Positions 1 to 10,133 of a DNA stretch of 62,390 nucleotides are shown in pieces. A program made the position numbers and the translations under genes. Origin of the DNA: Bryobacter sp. CoA8 C33. Lineage in GTDB: Bacteria > Acidobacteriota > Terriglobia > Bryobacterales > Bryobacteraceae. The DNA is taken from assembly GCA_019931185.1 (NCBI GenBank), contig JAINDK010000038.1:1-62390 (forward strand), given 5' to 3'. The first letter of the stretch is position 1. The number at the start of each line of letters is the position of its first letter. The notes under the pieces were generated by a model, which was not told where the DNA came from, made no database searches, and saw nothing but the letters and a program-made list of their open reading frames with translations.

Positions 1-1
1 C

Positions 2-316
2 GCCGCCCAACACGAACGCCGCGCCGACCGCGCCCTCAACGAACTCCGCAAACTCCAGCGCGACCGCTCCGTCGCCGCCGAAGTCCAAAACGAAATGTTC
101 ACCATGGACGAACAGTGCGCGATCCCCGTCTCACTGCCCCTCCACGAGATGCGCCGCACCCACTCCCGCTTCCTCCTCGCCGTCCAATGGCTCAGCGCCC
201 AGCCCGACATCCAACTCCAGTTCGCCGAACTCCGCGACCGCTGCGCCCAACGCCCTCTCACCCCAAAAAACGAAATCGAACAAACGAACCCGGCCGCCTC
301 CAGCCTACGCATCTGA
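2..316 (+). CDS. Unknown protein, C-terminal fragment
   Basis: An open frame enters from the left edge and ends at the TGA at 314-316; the start lies outside the window. The visible 104 residues begin with a charged, probably helical stretch rich in Arg, Glu and Gln (AAQHERRADRALNELRKLQ), followed by a less charged part and a polar tail. The frame has the C-ending codon bias of the neighbouring plus-strand genes, which supports real coding. I do not recognise the family. The first in-frame ATG is at 95, but coding character upstream of it argues that it is internal. Confidence 0.5.
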   Translation, partial: AAQHERRADRALNELRKLQRDRSVAAEVQNEMFTMDEQCAIPVSLPLHEMRRTHSRFLLAVQWLSAQPDIQLQFAELRDRCAQRPLTPKNEIEQTNPAASSLRI

Positions 317-466
317 CCGCCCGGGCCAACCCCAAACTCTCAACCCAAAAAACCGGCCTCACAAACGAAGCCACGCTCCTTGACATCCGCATGCCCCCCT
401 CTCACAACCGGCGCCCGTAGTGTCCCCGCGCGCTGCCGCCCCACCCCAGGGGGGAGAGGCCTCCCA

Positions 467-472
467 TACAAT
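467..472 (+). promoter_or_regulatory. -10-like hexamer TACAAT before the ceramidase-like gene
   Basis: TACAAT at 467-472 lies 10 nt before the ATG at 483. Its last bases also create a spurious ATG at 471. No convincing -35 is visible. The spacing implies a very short leader or none. Confidence 0.35.
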
Positions 473-482
473 GGTCCGCAGA

Positions 483-1805
483 ATGACTCCCCTCCTGCTC
501 CTCGCTCTCGCCTCCCCCCTCCTCGCGCAAACGCCACCCCCGCTCCGCGCCGGCCTCGCCACCACCATCATCAATCCCCCTACCCCCGCCTGGCTCGTCG
601 GTTTCGCCGCCCGTTCCCACCCCGCCACCACCATCTCCCTCGACCTCAAGGCCAAAGCCCTCTACCTCGAACAAAGCCCCTCCCGCCGCGCCCTCATCCT
701 CACGGCCGACCTGCTCGGCTTCACCGAACGCATCACCAATACCCTCGCCCAGCGCGCCCTCTCCAAACACGGCCTCGCCCGCCACCAACTCTTCTTCTTC
801 GCCTCTCATACCCACTCCGGCCCCGCCGTTCTCGACCGTCTCACCCTCACCGTCGCCGACTCCCCCGCCTTCCACGCCGAAGCCGAAGCCTATACCGCCA
901 GCCTCATCGACAAGCTCGACCGCCTCATCACTCAAGCCCTCGCCAAACCCAAACCCGTCACGCTTTCCTCCGGCTGGTCTTCCGCCCCCTTTGCCTTCAA
1001 TCGCCGCACCGAACAGCTCGCCGCCATCCGTCCCGGTGAATCCCTCCCCGCCCCCGTCGACCACCGCGTCCCCGTCCTCCGCCTCTCCCGCCCCAATGGC
1101 CAACCCCTCGCCACCCTCTTTGGTTACGCCTGCCATTCCACTGTCCTCACCGGTGACACCTATGAAATCAATGGCGACTATCCCGGCTATGCCCAACAGG
1201 CCATCGAGGAAGCTCTCCCCGGTTCCACTGCCTTCTTCGTCCTCCTCGCCGCCGGCGACCAGCGCGCCACCCCCCGCGGTACCCTCCTCCTTGCTCAGCA
1301 GCACGGCCGTACCCTCGCCCGCGCCGTTCTCGATGCCTCCCTTTCGCCCCTCCCTCCTACCCTCACCACCGCGATCGAAAACATCCGCCTCCCCTTCGCT
1401 TCCCACACCCGCGAAGCCTACCTCGCCGAGGCGAACTCCTCCGACGTCTTCGCCGCCCGCCGCGGCAAGGCCATGCTCGCCGCCATCGATGACAGACGCT
1501 TGCCCCTCAACACCCCCTACCCCATTCAGGCCCTCCGCCTCGGTACCCTCACCCTCCTCGCTCTGCCCGGTGAAGTCGTCGTCGATTACGCCCTCACCCT
1601 CCGCGACAAGTATGGGCCAAATCTCATCACCGCCGCCTATGCCAGCCATCTCCCCGGCTACATTCCTTCCCTGCGCCTCCAACGCGAAGGCGGCTACGAA
1701 GCCGGTGACGCCATGATGTACTTCCTCCAGCCCGGCTGGTTCACCGACGAAGTCGAACCCCTCGTCCTCTCCGCTATCCAACGTCTCCTCGCCCGCCTCC
1801 CCTAG
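483..1805 (+). CDS. Secreted neutral/alkaline ceramidase-like hydrolase
   Basis: A 440-residue protein with a clear signal peptide (MTPLLLLALASPLLAQ) and the layout of the neutral/alkaline non-lysosomal ceramidase N-terminal domain. It has an early R-A-G-x-A motif, a region ending LTADLLG, then SHTHSGP, the metal/active-site His motif typical of the family, and later YACHSTVL. Such enzymes hydrolyse amide-linked lipids; many bacterial members are uncharacterised secreted hydrolases, so the substrate is unknown. At about 440 residues it lacks the C-terminal domain of full ceramidases. ATG 483 is preferred over ATG 471 because it starts the signal peptide directly and sits 10 nt after a TACAAT hexamer. 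It converges on the phosphatase gene with a 4-nt overlap. Confidence 0.75.
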   Translation: MTPLLLLALASPLLAQTPPPLRAGLATTIINPPTPAWLVGFAARSHPATTISLDLKAKALYLEQSPSRRALILTADLLGFTERITNTLAQRALSKHGLARHQLFFFASHTHSGPAVLDRLTLTVADSPAFHAEAEAYTASLIDKLDRLITQALAKPKPVTLSSGWSSAPFAFNRRTEQLAAIRPGESLPAPVDHRVPVLRLSRPNGQPLATLFGYACHSTVLTGDTYEINGDYPGYAQQAIEEALPGSTAFFVLLAAGDQRATPRGTLLLAQQHGRTLARAVLDASLSPLPPTLTTAIENIRLPFASHTREAYLAEANSSDVFAARRGKAMLAAIDDRRLPLNTPYPIQALRLGTLTLLALPGEVVVDYALTLRDKYGPNLITAAYASHLPGYIPSLRLQREGGYEAGDAMMYFLQPGWFTDEVEPLVLSAIQRLLARLP

Positions 1806-2383
1806 CGCCCCTCCCGCGTCACGTTCCACCTCCGGATTACCCGCTGATCCTTTTCCCACCCAAGCACGCTCACGCTCGCCGTCGACAGCGCCAACAACCG
1901 CGCCTCCCGCGGCGCCAGCCCCAAGTAACAACAAGCCAGGATCCGCAGCAGATGCCCGTGCGCGAACAGCACTACATCCCCCGGCGCCCCCAGCGCCCTC
2001 TCAATCACCCGCCCCGCCCGCGCGGACACCTGCTCGATTGTTTCCCCGTCCGGCGGCCCCTCCCGCCAAACGCTCCACCCCGGCACTCTCTCGCCCATCT
2101 CCTTTGCCGTGCGCCCTTCCACCGAACCGTAGTTCCACTCCTTCAGGTTCTCTTCCCGCTCCGCCCGCTCCCCATACCCCGCTAGCTCACAGGTCCGCCA
2201 CGCTCGCTTTAACGGGCTCGAGAACACGGCCGCAAACTCCTTGCCCCCCAGCAGATCCCCCAGTCCGCGCGCCTGCTCCTCTCCCTCCCCCAGCAGACCG
2301 AGATCCGTCCATCCCGTATGCTGGCCGCTCCGGCTCCATGCCGTATCCCCGTGCCGTACCAGCCAGATTTCATTCCTGTTCAT
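1802..2383 (-). CDS. Histidine phosphatase family protein (phosphoglycerate mutase-like)
   Basis: A 193-residue cytoplasmic protein with the RHG signature at residues 10-12 (LVRHGDTAWS; the phospho-accepting His is H11). It also has the downstream WNYGSVEGRT segment and a C-terminal FAHGHLLR motif supplying the second catalytic His. This is a complete branch-1 histidine phosphatase of about the usual length for small phosphatases. The family includes phosphoglycerate mutases, alpha-ribazole phosphatase and broad-specificity phosphatases; sequence alone does not fix the substrate. Its ATG overlaps the 3' end of the aquaglyceroporin gene by 14 nt, so the two are probably co-transcribed and translationally coupled. 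Confidence 0.88.
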   Translation of the reverse strand: MNRNEIWLVRHGDTAWSRSGQHTGWTDLGLLGEGEEQARGLGDLLGGKEFAAVFSSPLKRAWRTCELAGYGERAEREENLKEWNYGSVEGRTAKEMGERVPGWSVWREGPPDGETIEQVSARAGRVIERALGAPGDVVLFAHGHLLRILACCYLGLAPREARLLALSTASVSVLGWEKDQRVIRRWNVTREGR

Positions 2384-3143
2384 GGTGCGCCCTGCGTATC
2401 GTGAAGTCGTAGGCGGCCGCCCCCACGATCGCTCCCAATACCGGAGCCACTACCGGAATCAGCCACACTCCACTGCCATCCGTCAGCCCGTTATTGCGAA
2501 ACCCCGCTACCACCATCATCAGCCGCGGTCCCAGGTCCCGCGCCGGGTTGATCGCATACCCATGCAGCGCGCCAAAGCTCATCCCGATCCCCACCACCAC
2601 CAGCCCCACCAGCATCGGTGTCATCCACGCCGGCGCCCCCAACGTGTTCTCATCCGTCAGCGCCGACACCACAAACAACAACAACGCCGTCCCAATCACC
2701 TGATCCATAAAGCCCGCCAGCGGCATCTCCGGAAACGCCGGAAAGGTCGCAAACACCCCCGCCGTCTTCTCAAGCATCGGGTCCACCTTCAAAAATGCCG
2801 GTCTGTAGTTCAGAAACACCACCCCCGCCCCAGCAAACGCCCCCGCCATCTGCGCCGCCACATACGGCCCCACCTTGCTCCAAGGGAACCCCCGCAACAG
2901 TGCACTCGCAATCGTCACCGCCGGATTCAAGTGCCCCCCGCTGATCTTCCCGCTGATTGCCACCCCCAGCGCCACCGCTACCCCCCAGCCCAGCGTAATG
3001 TTCGTATAGCCGCCGTTGACGATCTCCCCCGGCGCTCCCCCCCCGAACAACTGCACCATCGCTACCACCCCCGCGCCAAATAGCAGGATCACCATCGTGC
3101 CGATAAACTCGGCCATCACCTCTTGCAACAGTTTGTTGGTCAT
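2370..3143 (-). CDS. MIP family channel, glycerol facilitator-like
   Basis: A 257-residue inner-membrane channel of the major intrinsic protein family, with six predicted membrane helices and both half-helix NPA boxes: GGHLNPAVT near residue 70 and GYAINPARDLGPR near residue 200. The Asp after the second NPA-R is typical of glycerol facilitators rather than water-selective aquaporins, so glycerol or another small polyol is the likely solute. It is the first gene of a two-gene unit with the histidine phosphatase. It is divergent from the CocE-type hydrolase across only 23 bp. The start has no Shine-Dalgarno; a TATAGA hexamer lies 8 nt upstream. Confidence 0.88.
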   Translation of the reverse strand: MTNKLLQEVMAEFIGTMVILLFGAGVVAMVQLFGGGAPGEIVNGGYTNITLGWGVAVALGVAISGKISGGHLNPAVTIASALLRGFPWSKVGPYVAAQMAGAFAGAGVVFLNYRPAFLKVDPMLEKTAGVFATFPAFPEMPLAGFMDQVIGTALLLFVVSALTDENTLGAPAWMTPMLVGLVVVGIGMSFGALHGYAINPARDLGPRLMMVVAGFRNNGLTDGSGVWLIPVVAPVLGAIVGAAAYDFTIRRAHHEQE

Positions 3144-3151
3144 TCCCGGAT

Positions 3152-3159
3152 TCTATACT
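3152..3159. promoter_or_regulatory. Overlapping divergent -10 elements sharing one TATA core
   Basis: In the 23-bp gap between two divergent start codons, the plus strand reads TATACT at 3154-3159, 7 nt before ATG 3167. The minus strand reads TATAGA (complement of 3152-3157), 8 nt before the ATG at 3143. Both hexamers use the TATA at 3154-3157. Neither has a good -35. The two promoters would exclude each other and give leaderless transcripts. Confidence 0.45.
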
Positions 3160-3166
3160 GTGAACA

Positions 3167-4972
3167 ATGTCCGTGCTTCTTGCTCTGTTGCCTCTCCTGG
3201 CCCAAACCCCCTCCGCCGAATACGTCAAGGCCAACTACACCAAGTACGAACACCGCATCCCCATGCGCGACGGCAAGCGCCTCTTCACAGCCATCTACGT
3301 GCCGAAGGACGCCACGAAAACCTACCCCTTCCTCCTCTCCCGCACTCCCTACAGCGTCGCCCCCTACGGCGTTGACAAATACCGCACCTCCCTCGGCCCA
3401 AGCGAACTCTTCCAGAAAGCAGGCTACATCTTCGTCTACCAGGATGTCCGCGGCCGTTACATGTCCGAAGGCCTCTTCGTCGAGATGACCCCCCACTTGG
3501 GTCCCAACCGCGGCCCAACCGGCATCGACGAATCCACCGATACCTTCGACACCATCGACTGGCTCGTCAAACACATCCCCGGCAACAACGCAAAGGCCGG
3601 CATCGTCGGCATCTCCTACCCCGGCTTCTACGCCGCCGCCGGTATGATCGACGCTCACCCCGCCCTCAAGGCCGCCTCGCCCCAGGCCCCCATCATCGAC
3701 CTGTTCGGCGGTGATGACGCCTACCACAACGGCGCTTTCTATCTGGCCGCCAACTTCGGCTTCTATGCCTTCTTCGGTAAGAAAAAGTCCGAGCCCGAGC
3801 TGCCTAACCCCAACGCCGAACGCTTCGACTTCGCTACCCGCGACGGCTACGACTTCTACCGCCGCCTCGGCCCGCTCGCCAATGCCAACGAAAAGTTCTT
3901 CAAGCAACAAAGCCCCTACTGGAACGACCTGCTCGCCCACACCACCTACGACTCCTTCTGGCAGGCGCGCAACCTCGCCCCCCACATCCGCAACATCTCC
4001 CCCGCCGTGCTCACCGTCGGCGGCTGGTACGACGCCGAAGACCTCCAGGGTCCGCTCCGGCTCGATTCCGCGCTCACCGCGCAGAGCAGCCAAACACCCC
4101 ATACCCTCGTCATGGGCCCCTGGGTTCACGGCGGCTGGTCGCGCGGTGATGGTGACAAGCTCGGCTCAGTCAGCTTCAACTCCAAAACCGGCCCCTCGTT
4201 TCGGGAAAACGTCGAGTTCCCCTTCTTCGAGCACCACCTCAAGGACAAGGCCGATCCCAAACTCGCCCGCGCCATCGTCTTCGAGACCGGTACAAACCGC
4301 TGGCGCCATTTCCCGCAATGGCCACCGGCCGGTGAAGCCAAAACGCTTTACTTCCTCCCCGGCGGCAAGCTCTCCCTCACTCCGCCCGCCGCCGCCGACT
4401 CCTTATCCGAATACACCGCCGACCCCGCCAAGCCGGTTCCCTTCGTCGGCTACACCACCCTCGGCATGGCGCAAGAGTACATGGTCTCTGACCAGCGCTT
4501 CGCCGCGACGCGCCCCGATGTGCTCACCTTTGTCTCCGACGTGCTCGAAGAAGACCTCATCCTGGCTGGCCCCCTCCGCCCGCGGCTCTATCTGCAGTCC
4601 ACCGCCACGGATGCTGACTTCGTTGTAAAACTAATCGATGTCCTCCCCGACGATACCCAGCAGTTACTGCGCGGCGAACCGTTCCGGGCCAAGTTCCGCG
4701 ACAGCATGTCCGCCCCCAAGCCGCTGGTCCCCGGCCAGGGCTTTGAAATCAACTTCACCATGCCCGACATCTGCCACTCCTTCCGGCGCGGCCATCGCAT
4801 CATGGTCCAAATCCAGAGTTCCTGGTTTCCCCTGGTCGACCTCCATCCACAACGCTTTGGAGACATTCCCAATATGAAGCCCGCTGACTTCCAGAAAGCA
4901 ACTCATAGGCTCTTTCACGACTCCCGCCGTCCGAGCGGCATCCGTTCCACCAGCGTTGGGATGATTCCCTGA
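3167..4972 (+). CDS. CocE/NonD family hydrolase (X-Pro dipeptidyl-peptidase S15-like)
   Basis: A 601-residue secreted serine hydrolase with a short signal peptide ([13 protein letters not shown]). The alpha/beta-hydrolase core carries the nucleophile elbow GISYPG near residue 150, a likely catalytic Asp in VGGWYDAED near residue 288, and a likely His in [10 protein letters not shown] near residue 322. The C-terminal third matches the jelly-roll X-Pro dipeptidyl-peptidase C domain. Family members hydrolyse acyl or peptide bonds, including cocaine esterase, glutaryl-acylase and X-Pro peptidases; the substrate here is unknown. Its stop overlaps the start of the sensor kinase (TGATG), so the two are probably expressed together. 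Confidence 0.88.
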   Translation: MSVLLALLPLLAQTPSAEYVKANYTKYEHRIPMRDGKRLFTAIYVPKDATKTYPFLLSRTPYSVAPYGVDKYRTSLGPSELFQKAGYIFVYQDVRGRYMSEGLFVEMTPHLGPNRGPTGIDESTDTFDTIDWLVKHIPGNNAKAGIVGISYPGFYAAAGMIDAHPALKAASPQAPIIDLFGGDDAYHNGAFYLAANFGFYAFFGKKKSEPELPNPNAERFDFATRDGYDFYRRLGPLANANEKFFKQQSPYWNDLLAHTTYDSFWQARNLAPHIRNISPAVLTVGGWYDAEDLQGPLRLDSALTAQSSQTPHTLVMGPWVHGGWSRGDGDKLGSVSFNSKTGPSFRENVEFPFFEHHLKDKADPKLARAIVFETGTNRWRHFPQWPPAGEAKTLYFLPGGKLSLTPPAAADSLSEYTADPAKPVPFVGYTTLGMAQEYMVSDQRFAATRPDVLTFVSDVLEEDLILAGPLRPRLYLQSTATDADFVVKLIDVLPDDTQQLLRGEPFRAKFRDSMSAPKPLVPGQGFEINFTMPDICHSFRRGHRIMVQIQSSWFPLVDLHPQRFGDIPNMKPADFQKATHRLFHDSRRPSGIRSTSVGMIP

Positions 4973-7900
4973 TGCTGCCCTGGATCTGTCTGATGGCCGG
5001 CCTCGCGCATGCGGCTGAACAACAAGACCTCTCGCACCTGTCGATTCAGTTCTGGAATGGCGCGAACGGCTTACCCGAAGAGGCCATCTTTGGCATGGCC
5101 GAAACCGCCGACGGCAACCTCTGGCTGGCGACGCGAGATGGCCTCATTCGCTTCGACGGGCAAAGCTTTCGTGTCCTTTACCCAGGACAATCGCCGGGCT
5201 TTCGCGATAACTCCTTCGGCAGCGTGCTGCGAGTCGGGGATTCGCTCTGGCTCGGCGCCCGCGACTTCATCGCCGTCTCCGAGCCCGACGACTACCAGTC
5301 CCATCTGAATCCGCACTATCGCTTTCTTTCCTTCCCCCGCACCAAGCGCGAACCTTTTGGCGTCATTGCCCTGTACTCTCCCAAGCCAGACCAGATTCTG
5401 GTCCACCGCTCCGATGGTATCTATGAATTGAACCCGCGGGCGCTTGCTGCCCCCCGGCTATTCCTGCCGCAGCCGGTGAAGGGCGAGCGGATCCGCGCCT
5501 TTCACGCCGCGCGTGATGGCGCTTACCACGCCTCCTCCTCGGCCGGCGTCTTCCGCTGGGATGGTCTGTCCTGGCAGAAGCTGCTGGATACCCCCGACGA
5601 AGTAACCAGCATTCATGTAAGCCGCGATGGGGCCCTGTGGTTTTTCGGCAGGGAGGGGCTCTGCCGCCAGACCCAGGGCAAGACTCTTCACATCCCCATG
5701 CCCGGCGTAATCGGCCCCGAATTAATCCGTTCGATGGCCGAGGACCGGCACGGCAATATCTGGGCCGGCTTGATCGGAGGCATTGCCCGCGTCCGGGACG
5801 GTAAAGCCGAATTCATCAGTCTCAAGGGCCGTTTGCGCGATGACGACATGATTCAGACGATCATCGAGGGCCGCGACGGCTCCATATGGGCTTCCTCGAA
5901 GTGGGGCTGCCTGATCCGCATTTCCCAGTCCTTGTTCCAGTCGGTGGATCTCCGCGATGGTATCGAGGATGCCGCCATCTCGGCACTGGCCGAATCCCCT
6001 GACGGACGTCTCTATATCGGAACCCGCTCGAGAGGGGTCTATGTGATCGAAGGCCGGCGCGTTGCCGCTAAACTTCCCGGCACGGATACCCCGTTTCTTT
6101 CCGGTCTCGAAGCCCTTCCAGGGAGAGACTTACTCATGCTGGACTTACGCGGACTTTCCCTCATTGGAAATCATGGAGTGAGACCGGTCATGAAGTATTC
6201 CTACAATCTTGCGGGCCGGTACAAAGCGTTGTCCCGCCCCGCTCCGGATCACGTCTACTTCGGCGATTCGGATCATCTGCATCGCATTGCCCTGCCACTG
6301 AGCCAACCCGCCCGAACCGAGCGGCTGGCTCCCTTGTCGCTGCCACGGGAGATCCTGGACCTCGCCGATGGCATCTGGGCCGCCAGTTGGGATCAGGGTG
6401 TGTATCACTATCGGGATGGCCGGCACAAGGTCTATCCTTTTGAAGATACCGGCGAAATCAAGTACTTCTCCCTAATGGAGCTAACGAGCCGCTATCTCTT
6501 GGTAGGCACCTTAAAGGGGGCTTTGGTGTTTGACCGCCATAACCGAATTTATGTAGCACGTACCCCGATTTTTCCGCTTGAGCAGGTCATGGCGATCGAG
6601 GACGATGGAGCAGGCAAGATTTGGCTGGGCTGCCGCCGTTCATTGTTGGCGGTTTCGCGTACCGCGCTATTGGACTACCTCGAAGGTAAGGTCGATGCGG
6701 TGATCCCATTACGCTTCACAAACCAAAACGGGCTGCCCAGTTCGAATTTCGGTATCGCCACGTCCGCGCCTTCGCTGCGAAGCAAGAATGGAGAATTGTG
6801 GTTCGCCTCGATGAACGGCGCTGTCTATTTCAACCCCAGCAGACTCAATTTAGCCTTTCCTCCGCTGCGCTGCGCCATCGCTGAGATTCTCATCGACGGG
6901 ATCCGGCAGCCGGTCCGTTCGTCCGTGCAGGTGCGGGCCGGCGCCACCAATATCGAAATCCGGTACGCAGCGCTGGGCGGGCACGCCGGCGAGAACCCCG
7001 TATACCGATATCGGCTCGCGGGATCCTCTCCGTCCTGGACGGAGACCTCGTCAACCGGCGCCCTCCTTAGCAAATTGCCGCATGGCAAACACCGCTTTGA
7101 GATTCAAGCTCGCTCGACGGCGATCGAGTGGACCACGCCTATCGCCGTACTGCAAATCGACTTGAAGCCTTTCTGGTTTGAACGCACGGAAGTGCAGGCG
7201 CTGCTCGTGGTGATTCTGGTTGCTTCGACGATTGGCTTCGGTCTTTACCGGCGCCGGCTGCGGCTTGCGTATCAGGCGGAGTTGGAAGCCAGGGTCTCGG
7301 CTCGCACGGCCGAGTTGGCTCAAGCCCGGGCCGTTGCCGAAAACGCGGCGCGCGTCAAGTCGGACTTTCTGGCCACGATGAGCCACGAGATTCGAACACC
7401 GATGAACGGCGTGATTGGCATGCTCGAGCTTCTTCGCCAAACCCCGCTCGGGGAGGAACAGCGCCGGTTGATCTCCGTGATGGAGCGCTGCGGCAACTCC
7501 CTGGTCGGCATTGTCAATGACATACTCGACCATTCCAAGATGGAGGCGGGCAAGCTGACGATCGAGTCTGCTCCTTTCTCGCTGTTGGAGATCTGTTCTG
7601 ACCTCGAGGAGCTCTTTGCGCCGCAGGCGGCAGTGCGGGCTGTCAGCTTCCGCTGTGAGTGCCCGGAGGTGGTCCATCCCTGGCGCAAGGGAGATGCCGC
7701 GCGAATCCGCCAGGTGTTGTTGAATCTGCTCTCGAATGCGATGAAGTTCACCGAGAAGGGTTCGGTGTGTCTGAGCGTTTCGGAAACGAAGCCGGGAGAG
7801 ATTGTCTTCGAGGTTACCGATACCGGCATCGGCATCCCGGCCGACAAGCTAAAGGATATTTTTGAGCCTTTCACCCAAGCGGAGTGCTCGACGACGCGCC

Positions 7901-8463
7901 GATACGGCGGCACCGGTCTTGGACTGACTATCAGCGTGGGTCTGGCTCAGGCGATGGGTGGCGCTCTCGAGGCATCGAGCCAGCCGGGGGAGGGCTCCAC
8001 GTTTACGCTCAGGCTGCCACTGCCGCCTTGTGAGGAGCCGGCGGCGATGGCGGTCGAACCGCAGGGCAGTCACGCTCCGCCCGACGGACTTCGGGTGCTC
8101 GTTGTAGAGGACAACGCTGTCAACCGCCATCTTGTGGTATCCCTGCTCAAACGCATGGGCTGCCACGTATTGAGCGCCAACGACGGCCTCGAGGCCCTGG
8201 AAACAGTTGCCTCGGATGATTTGGATCTTGTGCTGATGGATTGCCACATGCCGCGTCTGAACGGCTATGAAGCCACGCGCCAGATCCGCTTGACTTCGAG
8301 TGTGCCGATTGTCGCTCTCACGGCCGGAGTTCTGGATGAGGAGATAGCCCGCTGCTATGCCGCAGGCATGAATCAGGTCCTCCCCAAACCGATTCGGGCC
8401 GAGGCGCTCAGGCAGCTGTTGCTGACCTTTTCGCCAATGGAAAAAGGCCAGCTTTCCAGCTAG
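4972..8463 (+). CDS. Hybrid sensor histidine kinase with Reg_prop beta-propeller sensor
   Basis: A 1163-residue one-protein two-component system. Domains in order: signal peptide; about 600 residues of two-component-regulator propeller repeats (for example [17 protein letters not shown]); a Y_Y_Y domain around 650-725; one membrane helix near 735-757; coiled linker; HisKA with [15 protein letters not shown] (phospho-accepting H805); HATPase with [18 protein letters not shown] and GGTGLGL; and a C-terminal receiver with phospho-acceptor D1090 (LVLMDCHMP) and a conserved Lys in LPKPI. The sensor half should lie in the periplasm. Unlike Bacteroides HTCS proteins it has no AraC output domain, so a separate partner or a phosphorelay is needed. 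Its stop codon overlaps the upstream hydrolase by 1 nt in reverse order. Confidence 0.93.
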   Translation: MLPWICLMAGLAHAAEQQDLSHLSIQFWNGANGLPEEAIFGMAETADGNLWLATRDGLIRFDGQSFRVLYPGQSPGFRDNSFGSVLRVGDSLWLGARDFIAVSEPDDYQSHLNPHYRFLSFPRTKREPFGVIALYSPKPDQILVHRSDGIYELNPRALAAPRLFLPQPVKGERIRAFHAARDGAYHASSSAGVFRWDGLSWQKLLDTPDEVTSIHVSRDGALWFFGREGLCRQTQGKTLHIPMPGVIGPELIRSMAEDRHGNIWAGLIGGIARVRDGKAEFISLKGRLRDDDMIQTIIEGRDGSIWASSKWGCLIRISQSLFQSVDLRDGIEDAAISALAESPDGRLYIGTRSRGVYVIEGRRVAAKLPGTDTPFLSGLEALPGRDLLMLDLRGLSLIGNHGVRPVMKYSYNLAGRYKALSRPAPDHVYFGDSDHLHRIALPLSQPARTERLAPLSLPREILDLADGIWAASWDQGVYHYRDGRHKVYPFEDTGEIKYFSLMELTSRYLLVGTLKGALVFDRHNRIYVARTPIFPLEQVMAIEDDGAGKIWLGCRRSLLAVSRTALLDYLEGKVDAVIPLRFTNQNGLPSSNFGIATSAPSLRSKNGELWFASMNGAVYFNPSRLNLAFPPLRCAIAEILIDGIRQPVRSSVQVRAGATNIEIRYAALGGHAGENPVYRYRLAGSSPSWTETSSTGALLSKLPHGKHRFEIQARSTAIEWTTPIAVLQIDLKPFWFERTEVQALLVVILVASTIGFGLYRRRLRLAYQAELEARVSARTAELAQARAVAENAARVKSDFLATMSHEIRTPMNGVIGMLELLRQTPLGEEQRRLISVMERCGNSLVGIVNDILDHSKMEAGKLTIESAPFSLLEICSDLEELFAPQAAVRAVSFRCECPEVVHPWRKGDAARIRQVLLNLLSNAMKFTEKGSVCLSVSETKPGEIVFEVTDTGIGIPADKLKDIFEPFTQAECSTTRRYGGTGLGLTISVGLAQAMGGALEASSQPGEGSTFTLRLPLPPCEEPAAMAVEPQGSHAPPDGLRVLVVEDNAVNRHLVVSLLKRMGCHVLSANDGLEALETVASDDLDLVLMDCHMPRLNGYEATRQIRLTSSVPIVALTAGVLDEEIARCYAAGMNQVLPKPIRAEALRQLLLTFSPMEKGQLSS

Positions 8464-8468
8464 CCTTT
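8443..8468. terminator. Bidirectional intrinsic terminator between the sensor kinase and csp
   Basis: The arms AAAGGCCAGCT (8443-8453) and AGCTAGCCTTT (8458-8468) form a stem with one internal mismatch and the loop TTCC. Read on the minus strand it is followed by TTTTTCC and would terminate the cold-shock gene. On the plus strand the stem spans the kinase stop codon. Confidence 0.6.
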
Positions 8469-8497
8469 TGTTCCATTTCCTGTTTGCGGCAAGATGA

Positions 8498-8701
8498 CTA
8501 GGCGCGAACTACGTTCTCCGCCATCAGTCCCTTGGGACCCTGCTTGACCTCAAATTCCACGTCGGCACCCTCATCGAGAGAGCGGTAGCCGCTCATTGTG
8601 ATCGCCGAGAAGTGCACGAAGACATCCTCACCCGTAGAACGCTGAATGAAGCCGAAGCCCTTCGCGTTGTTAAACCATTTCACCTTACCTTTTTCTTTCA
8701 C
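8498..8701 (-). CDS. Cold-shock domain protein (CspA family)
   Basis: A 67-residue single cold-shock-domain protein that binds single-stranded RNA or DNA. It has KGKVKWFN at the start, RNP1 as KGFGFI and RNP2 as VFVHF. The start is the GTG at 8699-8701: it places KGKVKWFN five residues or fewer from the N terminus as in other Csps, and it is preceded by AGGAG 9 nt upstream. An upstream ATG at 8791 would add 30 non-family residues and is rejected. The gene has a long AT-rich leader, as many cold-shock genes do, and ends before a T-tract terminator. Confidence 0.93.
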   Translation of the reverse strand: MKEKGKVKWFNNAKGFGFIQRSTGEDVFVHFSAITMSGYRSLDEGADVEFEVKQGPKGLMAENVVRA

Positions 8702-8826
8702 CAATATTTCTCCTGACTCAACAGGACTCCGCGGAGAGGGAGCCTGTGTAAAACTTCGCTTGATTCTCTCAAAAGAGCTTTTTTCGTGCAATAAAAAAAT
8801 GAATCCAAATTTTCCAATAAAAAACT
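8702..8826 (-). promoter_or_regulatory. AT-rich leader/promoter region of the cold-shock gene
   Basis: The 125 bp between the methyltransferase stop and the csp start is far more AT-rich than its surroundings, with runs of A and T and a short near-palindrome around AAAAGAGCTTTTTT (about 8770-8783). It contains the csp Shine-Dalgarno AGGAG and probably its promoter and a structured 5' UTR. I cannot assign a single -10/-35 pair with confidence. Confidence 0.4.
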
Positions 8827-9483
8827 TTAACTACGGCACGGGACCGTGATGAAGTAGCGGAAGGAAGGGAAGTGCCAACGGATTCGGGCAGGATAGCTGG
8901 AAAAGATGTCTTCAAGTTCGTGGCGGCGCCAGCCGGCGGCAACGCTTTTCATGCCATCGCCGACGGTGATCTTCTGCCAGCCGAGCAGGGGCTGGGTGGC
9001 GGGCAGGAAGTAGTAACTGAGCCAGTGGCGGTGAAGATCCTGAACGATCAGGGCGCGGCGGCAAACCCGGTGCATTTCGGCGATGATCCGGCGGCATTCC
9101 TCCTCGCTGAAATGATGCAGGAATAGCGAGCAGTGAGCGATATCGACGCTGGCGTCGCGAAAGGGAAGGGAGAAGGCGTCGGCGGAGAGTTTCGGAGAGG
9201 GGGCGCGGCGAAGGTTGCGCAACTGGAGATCGACGCAGAGGGAGGTGCTTTGGGGGAAGCGGCGCTGGACGGCGGTAGCGAAGTCTCCCGAGGCGGCGCC
9301 CACATCGAGAAAGCGAAAGGGCTGATGGATGGGGAAGAAGCGGCGCAGCTCGGCCAGCAGGCGGGCGCGAGCGCCGGTGAGGCGGTTGATGCGGGCGATA
9401 TCGGCGAGGTTTTGAGCGGCGAGTTCATCGCTTGCCTGGTCGAGGATTTCCTGCTCGCGCACCCGCTGTTTGGCAATTGTCAT
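8827..9483 (-). CDS. Class I SAM-dependent methyltransferase
   Basis: A 218-residue cytoplasmic protein. Residues about 57-68 ([12 protein letters not shown]) form the glycine-rich SAM-binding motif I. CVDLQ about 25 residues later is the acidic motif II, and [16 protein letters not shown] matches the post-motif region typical of methyltransferases of the Methyltransf_11/25 type. About 55 helical N-terminal residues precede the Rossmann fold. The substrate is not evident. The gene diverges from thymidine kinase across only 15 bp and is followed by csp on the same strand. Confidence 0.82.
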   Translation of the reverse strand: MTIAKQRVREQEILDQASDELAAQNLADIARINRLTGARARLLAELRRFFPIHQPFRFLDVGAASGDFATAVQRRFPQSTSLCVDLQLRNLRRAPSPKLSADAFSLPFRDASVDIAHCSLFLHHFSEEECRRIIAEMHRVCRRALIVQDLHRHWLSYYFLPATQPLLGWQKITVGDGMKSVAAGWRRHELEDIFSSYPARIRWHFPSFRYFITVPCRS

Positions 9484-9498
9484 GTAACACTAACCCGT

Positions 9499-10098
9499 AT
9501 GGACTTCATGGCAGGGAACATGGGCTGGATCGAGGTGATCTGTGGGCCGATGTTCTCGGGAAAAAGCGAAGAACTGATCCGCCGCCTCCGGCGGGCCATG
9601 ATTGCCCGGCGCCGGGTGCAAGTCTTCAAGCCTATCATTGACGACCGGTACTCGAAGGATGAAATCGTAAGCCACAGCGAGCAGCGGATTCCCTCAACCG
9701 TGGTGCAGGGGGCGGGGGAAATTCTGAAACTGCTTGACTGGCGCACGCAAGTGGTGGGGATAGACGAGGCGAACTTTATTGGGCCTGGTCTCGTGGATGT
9801 GTGCAATCAACTGGCTGATTCCGGCAAACGAGTGGTAGTGGCCGGCCTGGACACGGATTACATGGGGCGGCCGTTTCCGCCGATTCCGGATTTGCTGGCG
9901 CTGGCTGAATCGATCACGAAAACGTTGGCGATTTGCATGCGTTGCGGGAATCCGGCAAAACAGACGCAACGATTAATCGAGAGCGCGGATCTAATTGTTG
10001 TAGGGGCGGCGGGAATGTACGAGGCTCGCTGCCGGGCCTGTTTCGAGGCTGGGGCGCCGAAGCAGGAATACCTGCCGTTTGTCCGGCCCCCGGGCTGA
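9499..10098 (+). CDS. tdk: Thymidine kinase
   Basis: A 199-residue type II (TK1-like) thymidine kinase that phosphorylates thymidine in the salvage pathway. The Walker A is GPMFSGKS at residues 16-23, the DEANF-type motif (GIDEANF) supplies the magnesium-site Asp, and [14 protein letters not shown] is the conserved segment before the lasso. The C4 zinc site is formed by CMRC and CRAC. ATG 9499 is taken as the start; 9508 and 9520 are also in frame and would still keep the whole kinase fold. Upstream coding in this frame (from 9133) is the antisense shadow of the methyltransferase. The start has no clear Shine-Dalgarno. Confidence 0.95.
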   Translation: MDFMAGNMGWIEVICGPMFSGKSEELIRRLRRAMIARRRVQVFKPIIDDRYSKDEIVSHSEQRIPSTVVQGAGEILKLLDWRTQVVGIDEANFIGPGLVDVCNQLADSGKRVVVAGLDTDYMGRPFPPIPDLLALAESITKTLAICMRCGNPAKQTQRLIESADLIVVGAAGMYEARCRACFEAGAPKQEYLPFVRPPG

Positions 10099-10133
10099 AG
10101 TCTGTTAAATTGATGAGTCGAGGAGAATCAAAT

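Noticed and set aside
402-1934. 510-residue minus-strand open frame rich in Gly and Glu
   Set aside because: It is antisense to the ceramidase-like gene, has low-complexity composition and no domain, and arises from the GC-rich codon bias.
3140-4129. 329-residue minus-strand open frame
   Set aside because: It lies wholly opposite the CocE-type hydrolase, which has clear catalytic motifs.
8702-8791. Upstream ATG extending the cold-shock protein by 30 residues
   Set aside because: The extension is not family-like, and the GTG at 8701 has AGGAG at correct distance and the canonical N terminus.
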